Shown: positions 35,285 to 46,875 of the stretch, in pieces | How the letters are laid out: every line of letters begins with the position of its first letter | How positions within the stretch are numbered: position 1 is the stretch's first letter | From: Tipula vernalis | Lineage: Eukaryota > Arthropoda > Insecta > Diptera > Tipulidae | Assembly: GCA_958295665.1 (NCBI GenBank) | Contig: OY282560.1 | Span: 148,234,091-148,298,090 of the forward strand | Direction of reading: 5' to 3' | Length of the DNA stretch: 64,000 nucleotides | Translations under genes and position numbers: made by a program | Notes under the pieces: model-generated | The model's input: only the letters and a program-made list of their open reading frames with translations | The model's database searches: none | What the model was told of the DNA's origin: nothing

Positions 35285-37895
35285 CACTAAATCAAGTAAT
35301 ATACATAGACGTGTTGATCGGGGCAGATTATTTTTTCAAAATCTTGAAGGCTGGTCAAATTAAACTTAAGAAAGGTAACCAATACTTTAAAATACAATTC
35401 TCGGTTGGGTCGTATCTGGTAGAACCAGCAGTCTGTTAAATTCCACGATAGTTTCAATGATTACATCGACAGACGCTCGTGCTGTCATCGACATTGATCA
35501 AACATTACGCAGATTTTGGGAAATCGAGTCCGTAACAACCTGCAACAAACCGCTTTCTCCATAAGAACAGCTCTGTGAAGACAAATTTGCAGAGACACTT
35601 CAAAAAAGCAGCGATGGCCGATTTATAGTAAAGCTGCCGTTTAAAAAATCCCCTCAGGATCTTGGACAATCAATGAATTCAGCAATCTCACGATTACAAA
35701 GCATGGAGCGTCGTTTCGGTCGATATCCCGAGTTTTTCAAATTGTATCAAAGCTTCATGCATGAGTATCATACGCTAAAACACATGGAAGAAATCCCACA
35801 GGAGGAGATTGGTCATTCAGGATTCTATTTGCCACATCATGGTGTATTACGCCAATCCAGCATAACGACAAAATTAAGAGTCGTTTTTGCCTAGCAATCG
35901 GCCCCACCATCCAATCAACACTTTACGCCATCATACTGAGGTTTCGGGAACATCACATCGTATTTTCTGCAGATATTGAAAAATGTATCGCCAGGTGCGC
36001 ACTATCGAAAGATGACACAAATTATCAAAAAATTGTCTGGCGTACTACACCAGCCGACCCAATTCGTCATGACCGGTTGCAAACAGTAACCTATGGGCTA
36101 GCATCAGCCCCATTTTTAACAACCCGAGTGTTAAGACAAGTAGCTGACGAAAATAAACAAACATCGCCTCGCGCAGCCAATGCAATTCAAAATGATATAT
36201 ACGTCGATGACCTAATGACGGGAGCAGACGACTTAAAGGAAGCCCTAGCTTTAAAGGAGAATATTACGCATCTGCTAAAAAATCATGGATTAATTCTTAG
36301 AAAATGGACCTAGAACGCAAAGGATATACGCAATACAATAGCTCCTGACGATTTATTAGCCATCTCCAAAGAACTAGACGACCGCACGGAGAAAACGAGT
36401 GACTCAGTGAAGGTACTAGGCGTGACCTGGAATCCATTCACCGATGAATTTATCTTTACTGCCGATCTTCAATATGATGAAATGCTCACGAAGAGAAGAA
36501 TCCTGTCACAAGCAAGTCGCCTGTTTGACCCGCTTGGCTGGATTGCTCCAGTCGTAATTTTGTTCAAAATATTTATCCAACACCTGTGGGCAGCAAACTT
36601 AGGATGGGATGATGTGTTACCAGAACATCGAGCAAAAGAATGGTGTACAATTTATGGAGAAATGAAAAATGTCAATCAAATTACCATTTCAAGATATTTA
36701 AACACCTTTCAAACGTCCAAAATTCAAATGCATGGATTTTGTGACGCAAGTCAGCAAGCGTATGCAGCCGCCGTATACTTTAGAATCGAGTCGACTACCG
36801 GAGAAGTAACGTGCAAATTAATTTCAGCAAAAACAAAGGTTGCACCCATCAAACAAGCAACACTGCCGCGACTAGAGCTCTGTGGAGCTGTTTTATTAAC
36901 TAAACTGCTGAATTTGGTAAAGAGGGAATCACGAACTCAAATCAATCAAGTCTATTATTGGACGGATTCCAAGATTGTGTTGGACTGGCTGGCGAGTCAC
37001 CCCAGACGCTGGAGCACTTTCGTCGGCAACAGAGTAGCCGAAATATCTAATTCTTGGTCTCGTCAACATTGGAGACACGTGTCATCAACGGATAATCCAG
37101 CGGATTGCGCTTGACGAGGCCTATTGCCACTACAACTTAAAACACATACATTATGGTGGAATGGACCTTATTGGTTATCTCAGTCACCCGACTATTGGCC
37201 TACTCACCACATGGATTATGGGCATATTGAAGAGGAAACAAATCAGCTGTTTGCATTTACCAGTACCATTGGCCCATTGAGATACTCGTCATTTCGAAGA
37301 CTTCGGAGAGTATTGGCTTATATGTATCGTTTCATCACCAATCTGAGGAAGCCGAAAGGAACACGAACAGACGGAATATTTCTGCGCAGAGAAGAATTGT
37401 TTAACGCCATTCATCATATCTATAGACAGGAACACCACAAGTACTATTGATCAATTGATGGGAAACTTACCACAGTGCCGAGTAGAACTTGTCCGACCAT
37501 TTTTAAAAACTGGAATAGACTACGCAGGACCGCTCTTAATGCATTTAGTGAAAGGAAGGGGCCAAAAAACTTACAAAGTATACGTGTGTTTGTTTATCTG
37601 CCTAAGCACAAAAGCGGTGCATTTAGGATTAGTAAATGACATGACAAGCGAAGCATTTCTCGCCAGCTTCAAACGGTTTATTGCACGTAGAGGAGTTTGT
37701 CAAGAAGTATACAGTGACAATGGGTCGAATTTCATCGGAGCAAACAATCTACTAAGGGACAAATCCCATAAACTAATTAAACAATCAAATAATATTTCTG
37801 CTTTCCCTTCCAGTTTATGTATAACATGGCACTTTAATCCTCATAGCACACCTCATTTTGGAGGAATTTGGGAAGCGGGCATGTTTACTGTTTAA
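35285..37895 (+). pseudogene. BEL/Pao retrotransposon pol relic
   Basis: Protease end VLIGADYFFKILKAGQIKL (35314); RT with RLQSMERRFGRYPEFF, GFYLPHHGVLRQSS and TKLRVVF, then a stop and short deletion (35892). RT continues with FSADIEKC, VTYGLASAPFLTTRVLRQ and YVDDLMTGADD (catalytic YVDD, ~36200). The A17/RNase H region reads ILSQASRLFDPLGWIAPVVI and YWTDSKIVLDWLASHPRRW. Integrase has DYAGPL, YSDNGSNFIGANN and GGIWEAGM, carrying the D, D and E; its zinc finger is missing. Four or more stops. No LTRs recognised, so both ends are lost. Confidence 0.85.
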
Positions 37896-38664
37896 AACTA
37901 AACGTAAAATAAAAATTATTTCACTATAAGGAAGCAAATAAAATTAAATACCAATTTAAAATCAACAAGCTTAAACAAGCGAAATTATCTTGTCTTCAAA
38001 TTTTACATAATAACATTCACAAGATTAGCTGAATTTGTGTGTTATGAAACAAAACCCGTTATCAAAATAATTCATAATAGTATTTCACGGTAGCCTCGCT
38101 ACTTCAAAAAACAAAAACAAAAAAATGCCAAAATGATTATAATCAGCAACGATTTATCACCTTAAAAATTGTGTTATGTACTACTTACTTACACCACTCT
38201 GCTCAATTTTCATTAGGTTCAAATATTATATGGATGATGATTGTTTTCTGTATAGATGGATATGTGGATTGTTTTTATATACGAAAGATATAAAGTTAGC
38301 AAATTCAAAATTCCATAAATAATTGAGGACGGTTATGTGTATATGGAAGAGAAATGGCACGTCAAAAAGAAGATAAATCTTAATTAGAAATGGTGATAAT
38401 TTTTCTCGTGGTCCAATGTAATTTTCTATTTCGAAATTAATAGAATTTTTTATTTGGTTTAATTTCAGCATGATGGTAGCCGGTGACCTTTTATAGATAT
38501 TATAAACTACAATATGGAGTAGTATAGTAAATACATATATGCCTCTCTCAGTACTTAAGATAATGAAACATTAAAATTTATATCATATAACCAAATATAT
38601 ATCATGTGTAAATAATAACAATAAAAACGTAAGTGATTTACGATATACCCATTCAAATAAGATT
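37896..38664. other. No gene seen (3' flank of minus-strand carboxypeptidase)
   Basis: AT-rich; the 3' UTR of the gene ending at 38665 must lie at the right end, but I found no clear AATAAA on the minus strand. Confidence 0.4.
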
Positions 38665-39847
38665 TTATATTTGTTCAAAATTATCAGCGATGTACCGAGA
38701 TAAAGCTAAGATACCAGCGAATGTTTCGTCAACAATTGAAACTATATCGGATACAACATGTTGATATCCTCCATTTGCATCACCACGAATATTCCAAGTC
38801 AACGATAATGGGACGAAAACATCACTATTGGCATAATCGATACTGGTCCCTGGAGTTAAACCCATTGTATTTGCGTATGGTCCAACATAGTAATTAAGCC
38901 CTGAACTTTGTATAATAGCATTATGTAATACATTAGCAACATCTAGTAATTGTTCGTAATTTTCGGCTGGCACTTCACTGAACGGAAAAATTGGAAACAA
39001 AATAAAAATAAATTGTGTATGGGGTCTATCTATAATACTTACTCGGTGTGTGCATAGGGATACAAAATTTGAGTTCCCGGTGTTTGTAAATTAATATATA
39101 ATTTGATGCGTGTACCAAAATTTTCATTTAACACATCACTAATAGTTTGTGCCTCAGCTTCCGAAAGTGGTTCAGCGCCAGAATATTCATTAGAGCATGG
39201 CTATAAATACGAAATAAATTTAATAAATACGCTCGTTATGCATACGAATATTCGTACATTTTCACCGGCTGCCCAATAATGTGCAAAATTTCTATTTATA
39301 TTAATACCATAACAACCGGGAATTTGAGTTGGACGACGTGTTTTCACCCAGCTGCGATCATAATTGTACGCAAATTCATAACCATCTGGATTCGAAATCG
39401 GCAATATAACAAATTCAACTTCATTCAAAATATCCTCATATTCGTATGAATGCTCGAGCAATTCATGTGCCAGATTTACAGCAACCAGTGGTGAAATTTG
39501 ATCACGTCCATTACTACCACCTTCAATAAATATAATTGGTTTGGTGCCAATCGTACCATTTTGAGCCGTTGTTGAACTAATTTTGAGTACCTTAATTTCG
39601 CGTCCCTCGTAACTAAAACCAATGGTTTCACTGAATGCCAACAGGGGATATGTAATCGCTAGCTCATTGAAATAGTTAAAAACCTATATATTTAAAAATA
39701 CAAAATAAAATAAATTATTTAATTAAAATTTTTATTATATGAGCCTACGTCATAGAAATCCCAGAAACGATTCCATTCGATAGAGCTTTTTGGTGAAGCA
39801 TTAACTGCCACCAATAGACAAACCAAAACTGTGATTACCGTACGCAT
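38665..39847 (-). CDS. M14 carboxypeptidase-like pseudoenzyme, 4 exons
   Basis: Exons 39749-39847, 39258-39683, 39043-39200 and 38665-38977, all with GT..AG borders, give 331 aa. It has a signal peptide (MRTVITVLVCLLVAVNAS), no propeptide, then an M14A fold from RFWDFYD on. The fold signature is kept: ISNPDGYEF, ININRNF. Active-site positions in CPA numbering are changed: H69 to Asn and E72 to Asp (GGSNGRDQIS in place of GxHAREWIS), H196 to Gln (INLQTPG), Y248 to Gly and E270 to Asn (LTWNIRG). No zinc site can form, so it should be a secreted non-catalytic homologue. The intact frame and clean introns argue against a dying gene. Possible roles such as binding an inhibitor or substrate are inference. 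It stands head to head with the active gene at 40205. Confidence 0.9.
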
Positions 39848-40204
39848 TTTTATTTGCAGACTAAATCAATCTCTGTCATTTTCATTTGAATTTATATAGA
39901 ATACGATTTAACAATCAACCAACTGATTAGAATATTTGGCCAACAAGCCATATTGATAACACATATTTTCAATAAAATTGACTTGGCTATCAAACAAAAA
40001 CCACTCAAAAATGTGCAAATCAGTTTTTTTCTATACTTTTAGGCGTTTAATACGTATAGTGATTTAAAAAGTTAATCCAATCTAATCAAATACCACTCGA
40101 GACACTATTATCACTTGAATCAAATCTATATATAAAAACCGTGTTACGTGTTCGAACATCGCAGTTAAGTTCTAACCGTGTTAGCAATTTTTAAACAGTG
40201 AAAA
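39848..40204. promoter_or_regulatory. Shared divergent promoter region of two carboxypeptidase genes
   Basis: 357 bp between the two start codons. A TATA-type box (TCTATATAAA, minus strand) lies at 39891-39900 about 45-50 bp before the minus-strand ATG. Another (TATATATAAAAAC) lies near 40127-40139 about 65 bp before the plus-strand ATG. The arrangement suggests coordinated, probably midgut, expression; that is inference. Confidence 0.6.
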
Positions 40205-41654
40205 ATGAAAATTAATTTAATATTGGTGTCCCTGCTCTGTGCAGGGTTTTCCTTAACTGGAGCTGCATACGAAGGGTAATTTCCAGCTGAATAACTAATG
40301 GGTTACGAATTTCAGCTGAAAGTTGCTAATCATTTTCTATTAATTTCTATTTCAGATACAAAGTCTATTCGGTATCACCCACTTCGATCGAACAACTTGA
40401 TGCACTGAAAGCGCTTGAAAACGATTTGAATCTAGATTTTTGGGACGAATTAACTCGAGCTGAATTTGATCGATCCTACCGTATCCTGGTTGCCCCCGAT
40501 AATCTAGATAAATTTGAAAATGCAATGAATCTTAATGGTATAACACAATCGATTTTTATATCTGATGTGAACGAAATGGTTTCGGGCGAGAAACAACGTA
40601 ATAACGAAGCAAAAAAACGTGGCCGCAATGTAGAAGGTATTAACTTATCGTATTTCTGGGAATTCGAAGATCTCAACACGTATTTGAATCAGATCGCAGA
40701 GAAATATCCGAATATTGTCAAACTGGAAAAATTAGGTAAAACACATGAGGAAAATGATATAATTGCTGTTAAGATATCAAAATCCGGTACCGTTGATAAT
40801 TCGCGTCCATTAATCATAGTCGAGGGTACAATTCATGCTCGCGAATGGATCAGTACTATGGTTTGCATACATTTAATAAGTGAACTGGTTGAAAATAGTG
40901 AAGCGCATGATGCACTTTTGGATGGCCTTGATTGGATCATTGTACCCATAATGAATGTGGACGGATATAGGTACACCCATGAAGCTCAAAATGGCCGTTT
41001 CTGGCGAAAAAATCGATCACCCGCAACTAACGAACAGTTCGAATCTTGTCCTGGCGTTGACTTGAATCGTAATTTCAGATATAAATGGGAAGTTAAAGCA
41101 AGTACATCTCCAACTGTAAGTGGATTTACATATATTAATTTACAATTTCTTAAATTACATAACATTTTTTTACATTTTTTCAATTATAGCCTTGCGGTGA
41201 AACTTGGCCCGGTGATGTAGCCGAATCTGAGAAAGAGACTAAAATTATAAGTGATTTAATGATAAAATACAACAGGACCTTACTATTTTTAGACGTACAT
41301 TCATATGGAGACTATTTATTATATCCGTGGAGCTACGATTACATCTTAGTAGATAGCCATTTGGAGCACAATGAACTTGGTGCCCGTGTTAGACAAGCAA
41401 TTTACGATGTTAACCAAAACCTATACAGCATGGGTAACTCAGCATTTACATTATATCGATGCTCTGGTGTTACACCTGATTTTGCTATAGGTGAGGCCAA
41501 AATTCCTTTGGCCTGGACAATTGAATTACCTGGAGGTGGTACAAGAGGTTTTGATATTGAACCCACAAGAATACAATCAGTTCTTGATGAAACATTCCCA
41601 GGTATTCGTGAAATGGGATTATTCGTACAAGAACGTTACATCAAAAATAATTAA
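40205..41654 (+). CDS. Secreted zinc carboxypeptidase (M14A), catalytically complete, 3 exons
   Basis: Exons 40205-40275, 40356-41115 and 41190-41654 (GT..AG introns) give 431 aa. Signal peptide MKINLILVSLLCAGFSLTGA; propeptide to about residue 115; mature domain from SYFWEFEDLNTYL. Zinc ligands H69 and E72 are in GTIHAREWIS and H196 in LDVHSYGDYL. Arg/Asn anchors are in GVDLNRNF, the substrate Tyr in TLYRCSG, and the catalytic Glu in TIELPGGG. The S1' position (255) is Pro in GVTPDFA, neither the Asp of B-type nor the Ile of classic A-type, so substrate preference is open. It cleaves C-terminal residues from peptides, most likely in the gut lumen. A start at 40205 is supported by the signal peptide. 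Confidence 0.92.
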
Positions 41655-41719
41655 ATAAGAATTGTAATATTTTGTGAAGTAAACGTATAATCGTTTAACG
41701 ATCGCCCATAATTATTATC

Positions 41720-41725
41720 AATAAA
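41720..41725 (+). terminator. Polyadenylation signal AATAAA
   Basis: AATAAA 66 bp beyond the stop of the active carboxypeptidase. Confidence 0.7.
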
Positions 41726-41729
41726 GTTT

Positions 41730-42230
41730 ACGATGACTTACCGTATTTGTATTATATGCGTTATCGTAACCTTGGGCACAAATGATAAAACGAGTAAATT
41801 ATTGCGTGCACACATTAATTTCCAGAGGCGTTGACAAGTTTTTCAATTTGTTTTCGATTAACGTTATTACAGTCGGAAATACAAACGCCAATTGGGGCCG
41901 TTTGATTACAACAGTATAAACACCATCAACTAGCAGGATTGTGATTTCTGTAGAGGACTTTCTTCAGCCCAATAAATTTATTTGAAATATTCAAATCTTA
42001 AACTCAACGTTACATTCTTTAGGTCCTAGCCGTTGTATGTGTATAACCTACACATTTAACAAATTTTTTTTTTTGCTCTTCTCAGTTGTATAAATCATGG
42101 TTGCTTTTGGCACCATAAATTTTCTTATTTTGTTGCACATTGCTTCAATAAGTTGTTTTCCAAGTCAGCCATCTAAGGCATAAGGGAAGTGGCTGTGGGT
42201 CGTATCGTGGGCATAATTCTCCGAAATTCC
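41730..42230. other. No gene seen
   Basis: Spacer between the carboxypeptidase and a gypsy relic. Confidence 0.4.
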
Positions 42231-42231
42231 T

Positions 42232-43800
42232 TTATGAATTCAGTTCCACTTTTCTCTTTTTGTTGGATAGAAATATTCTCTTGAAATGCGTCTGTCTTGA
42301 TTCTAGTTCCGCTAGAAATGCCTTTATGTCGTCTTTGTACACGATGCGTAGTCCCAAAAAAATCAATGGCACCAAGTTAACTAACGAACGTTTAATTATT
42401 TCGTTGGCTTGCGGATGGTATGGTGTAGTTCTTAAATGTTTCACTCCTAGAATTTCGTATAATTCTCTGAACACCTGCCTTTAATTGGGATTACCATCTG
42501 GCATCTTGGCACCCTTTATTGAACGATGGCCACACAAATCGAGCACAAATTAATTTCTGTGGATATTTTGCGATCGGAACTCTGAAGGAACGAATGGACG
42601 AACTCGATTTTGTGAAATGTCGCAATATATTGTCTGCCGCTGAATTTAGTATTGTAAGCCGAGTTTGACCGCAATTCTGGATCTTGTTGCTGCGCCGTTG
42701 CCAGGTCTTCAAAATTTACCTCATCAGCCAACTTGACTGATTTGCCACGGTGTTGAAGTTTCTTTTATTTTTTTGTTTGAAAGCGAATGTAACCGGATTG
42801 TGGTCTGTATATATGCAAAATTGTCTTCCTTCTAGTACGTGTCGGAAATACTTTATGATTTACTTAGTATTAGGTATCATCTTCGAATAAAATCCTAATG
42901 GTTGGAATTTATTACCGTTAATTGCCGGGTTATCTAATAAACGCTACTTTGGAAAGCGGATATTGCCTCCGGTAAAAATTAGCCTGAAATTGTTTCAATT
43001 GGGCAGCAGTTGCTGGACGTTCGTCTTCCTGTATTACTACAATCTTTTCTGACAGCGGTTTTAAAGCGATTGCAGTAATTAGATGGCTGAGATCGCATTT
43101 TCGCAAACGTTCAAATACGATGGTAAGATGCCTTCGATGCTCCTCGATATTTTTTGTTAAGCGTTGTTATATTTGCGCCGCGTTCTACAGAGTAAGAATG
43201 CGGAAAAACGAACTCAAATAATCCGAACGGTGTTGTAAACACGGTTTTCGGTAGGTTCCACTAGGATTATGTGGTAAGCCTGTTGCAGATCGATGGTAGA
43301 AAATATTTCACAACCATGCAATATGTTGGAAAAATCCTGGATAAACAGCGGAGGCGCGCTCAATTACTTTTGGACGATTTTCAATTTATCTGGTGCGAGC
43401 GACAGGACCGTCCAAATACTGGATGGCCTGTCATGACGATGTGATGTGACATTCACTTTTGATGAACTTCTATGATCGTTCGTCCGTGTGTTGACTTTAT
43501 ATTTCCGTAGGATATCTGCTATCGGGTCTGTGACATTGAAAGTTGTTATAGTAGGTAGGCCACAATAAATTTCAACGGAAATTCTCATTGAGAATCTCTT
43601 AGCACATACATATGTACATTTACGACGATCTAAATTCCCATGGGGGTGTAAAATTGAATAGCAGGCATTGGATTTAAAGTGATTTTCACCTATGTGGAAT
43701 ACTAGCATCTTCATCTGTGAGCTGTTCAAACTTGCCGCCTCAAACTTTACCCCTTTAAGCTTTACCTTCATTGACAAACTCAATTTCATATTATACATCT
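42232..43800 (-). pseudogene. Ty3/gypsy pol relic
   Basis: From 43798 down: a protease/RT linker (GLPTITTFNVTDPI.. ADILRKYKV.. LSLAPDKLKIVQK), RT remains (~43300-43000) and RNase H (LEGRQFCIYTDHNPVTFAFKQ, ~42800). Then a pre-integrase link (EVNFEDLATAQQQDPELR, ~42720) jumps to the integrase C-terminal core (ILGVKHLRTTPYHPQANEII, 42410). Most of RT and the integrase centre are deleted; several frames. Unrelated to the errantivirus at 6.9 kb. Confidence 0.75.
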
Positions 43801-44575
43801 GGCCCGCATTTAGAAATTGTCATGTTCTAAATCCTTTAATGATTTCCTCCAGTATTGAGGATTTTTTACTCTTCAATGTTGACCAAGGCATAAGATCCAG
43901 TATTAAAACACTCACCGGATTTTAAATTTATAAGCAAATTCGAAAAATTTTGGCACCATTTGCTTATAAATTTGGGAAACGCATCATTATTTTGCGATCA
44001 AAAAATTGGTCAACAAGCGAACAGAATTAAACAAACCAACCGCTATATTCGGCGATCGTAGCTTAAATAATTATCGAAATCTTTTGGTTTTTCGCATAGC
44101 CGACAGACAAGTCTCTTGTAGTCTTCCTTGGTGTGTACCGTCATCATTAAAAGTTGCCTTTTTGCAGCTCTACTTCAGCAGATCTCATTAGTAGATATGA
44201 CTAATTTTCAAGGGGTTATACCACGGGACATGCGACTCGTGTTGCGAGAGCACATTCGTTAGAATCTGAATCATTTTGAGGAGCCAATATGGTCGTCGGT
44301 AAGCCCTGAGAATGAAGATGATTTATGACACGCAATAAAGGAAATCTCGAGAGCAGTATTAAATTGGTATATAAACACGACTAATGGAAAACAGAGAACA
44401 GTTGTTGGTTTACTTTAAATGTTGAAACAAGAAATTGGAAAGCCGATAGACTTAAATAGTAAAGTAAAAGCAAATAGTAAAGTATATTGAAGTAAAGTGA
44501 AATAAAGTTCAGTCAAATGACATAAAAGTATACAGTGTTTTTAATTGCGAAATTCAGACGAAATCAGAAGCCTAG
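43801..44575. other. No gene; possible solo LTR near its right end
   Basis: Around 44370-44570 a TATATAAA box, an AATAAA about 130 bp on and an end in GTAACACT look LTR-like on the plus strand. No second copy was found, so this is a weak call. Confidence 0.3.
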
Positions 44576-44579
44576 TTCG

Positions 44580-45612
44580 TAACACTATAGGTTAGGTTAG
44601 GTTAGGTTTGGGTGGCGGTCCACTAGGACCAGGCATAGACACAAAAATGGCCCGCCATACCACGAATAATTGTTTCCTCCAACTCATTGGAACAATTTTG
44701 AGCTGTTAACAAAGCGCTGGATATTCCTGACGTCCATCGTAGAGAGGTCCGTCAGGTCTTTGAAGAGGGGTGCCCCTAGAAACTTTAGTCTGTTTCGTGT
44801 CAGACGAGGGCAGGTGCAAAGAAGATGAAGTACTGTCTCTTCGTCCTCGCAACTACGATAGTAGTCATGTGAGAAGACCACCAAGTCTACTCGCATGCCT
44901 CCCTTTGAGACAGTGCCCCGTAATCACTCCAACAACCACACTGATCTGACTTCGCTGAAGTGAGATCAGCTGTTTGGATCTCGCCAAGTCCCACTTTGGC
45001 CAGACCTGCCGAGTTATTACGCAAGAAGTGATACTTGACCATCTATCATTCGTCAGCTTGCTAGCTTCTTCCTGAAGCAGCAGTTTGCATACCGCCAGAG
45101 GCATTGCAAAATCCTTTCTGCTTTCTGAGAAGTGGTCCGTTGTACCGCGTCGAGCCAGTTCATCAAATGTGGATGTTGAACTGATCTGCCATCTCGTTAA
45201 CAGATGAGAGACAGTTTTGGACTACTTTCGACGTGAGGAGGTGTGATTGAAGCGCTTTAATGGCAGCCTGACTGCCCGTATATATGCGAATATCACAAAC
45301 TGATATTACATTGTACCACAACCAGTCTACGACTTCCTTTATGGCAGTTACTTCAGCTTGAAAAATGCTACAGTAGTCGGGGGGACGAAAGGAGAGATTT
45401 AACAGAAGTTCCTCGCAGAACACTCCAGCCTCGACTTTCCCGTCCCGTTTTGAACCATCAGTGCAGAAGTTTATAACTCCTGGTTCCAAAACTGCACCCA
45501 TCATCCAGTCCTCCCTGGATGGGATTCTACTCCGGAACTTTGTGTCAAAAGATAGCGACGGGACAGTATAGTCGGTGGTCTTGGGAATTGGTTTGTTGTC
45601 CACATTACACAA
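44580..45612 (-). pseudogene. 3' end of a RNase H-containing LINE
   Basis: Minus-strand RNase H domain: NFCTDGSKRDGKVEAGVF, FQAEVTAIKEVVDWL and IYTGSQAAIKALQS, where the family has TDSQ (Asp to Gly). Then, after frame changes, comes a CX3..H-type C-terminal block (RSCEDEETVLHLLCTCPRL, 44820s) and a tail FVNSSKLFQ at 44684. The 3' UTR runs to 44580 and ends in CCTAA repeats on the minus strand. 5'-truncated; belongs to an I/LOA-like group different from the 27.9-kb element. Confidence 0.75.
44584..44608 (+). repeat. Short (TTAGG)n-like run at LINE 3' end
   Basis: About four TTAGG-type units on the plus strand (CCTAA on the strand of the LINE), at the 3' end of its UTR. Confidence 0.85.
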
Positions 45613-45619
45613 TTGTTCT

Positions 45620-46127
45620 GAAATTGTTTAATCACATATAAAATATTTTAGATTTGCGCAAAGGAATTTAATCAAAAATTATAATGTTTAACTGAAGATT
45701 TGGGGTTAGCAGCAATCTCTCTCCAAATCCTTTCCTTAATGTCAGATTTCCTATAATTTAAATTTTTTTAAATCATATAGAATTGGCTTTGCCCTAACCA
45801 GTTCTATTAAATTCTCCTTGAATGACATTATATTAAATTATAATAATAAGCAAAATCACCTGGTAAGTCTTTTGCACGTTTTTTTGTGATCGTAAGGTTA
45901 AGAACAAAATGACAACTAAAAGTTTCCGGGTACCAATATAACGACGCAAAAAACAGTTGGCAGCATTGTGTCGCTGGCGACAAAAATATAATTAGAATCT
46001 AAAAAAATTCGGCGAAAATGTCGTTGTCGCTGACGATATTAGTTCTGTGAATAGCATATGATTTCGAAGTATTCTAACTTGACAGGCGATATCACTTGTA
46101 GTCGCTCTTGTTCTGTTTATACCTTAA
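45620..46127. other. No gene seen
   Basis: AT-rich spacer between the LINE fragment and the start of the inverted duplication. Confidence 0.4.
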
Positions 46128-46875
46128 GAATTGTGTTTATTTTGACAAGGCTATGTTACGTTGTTTTCATTACATTTTGTTATTCCAAAAGCTAAATACA
46201 TGAGGAAAAGTGCGAATTCATTTTATCCGTTTTAAAACCGAGACGGACATACCAAAACTTTTTTCCTTTCAAAATGTTACTATGATCTTATAAATTTTGA
46301 GCAACTTTTACGAAAAATTATAAACAGTTCATTTTTTAGATTTTTCCATTCTTTTTCACCAAAAAAATTTGTGGATTGCTCTAAATAGTATTAAATAACA
46401 CATTTTGAATAGGCAACTTCATAATGCAAGGAAATCATCAAAAATACATCCTTTTATCGTACATCTTATCTAGTTTGAAATAGTAAATCAGCTACTAGTT
46501 TCTTATTGTACTAAATAAAAATGGCAGATGTACCAAAAATTAACTTTGGTATATGTTTCCATGCTGAAATAAACATTTTTAATGTGTGTCCGTACTCGTG
46601 AAAGGGCAAATCTGTAGTCTCGATAGAATATCTGAATAAGAAGCAAGATTTTCATGTACATTTAATAAGTTGTGTAAAAAGTCCTACCGGATGAAATTAA
46701 ACTGAATTAATTGCAGTTTAAAACAACAATGCAATTTTAAACGCATGATTTGTTCTGCCATAAATTAATATTAATTTTACATTTCCACACGTAACAACAA
46801 AACTAAAATTGATTAAAACTAAAACGTTTTCGGTTTGAATTGAATTTTTAAGCTGAATACTTAGTTTACTTTAAA

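Noticed and set aside
44584..44608. Interstitial telomere
   Set aside because: About four units only, placed exactly at the end of a LINE 3' UTR, so a LINE tail explains it better.
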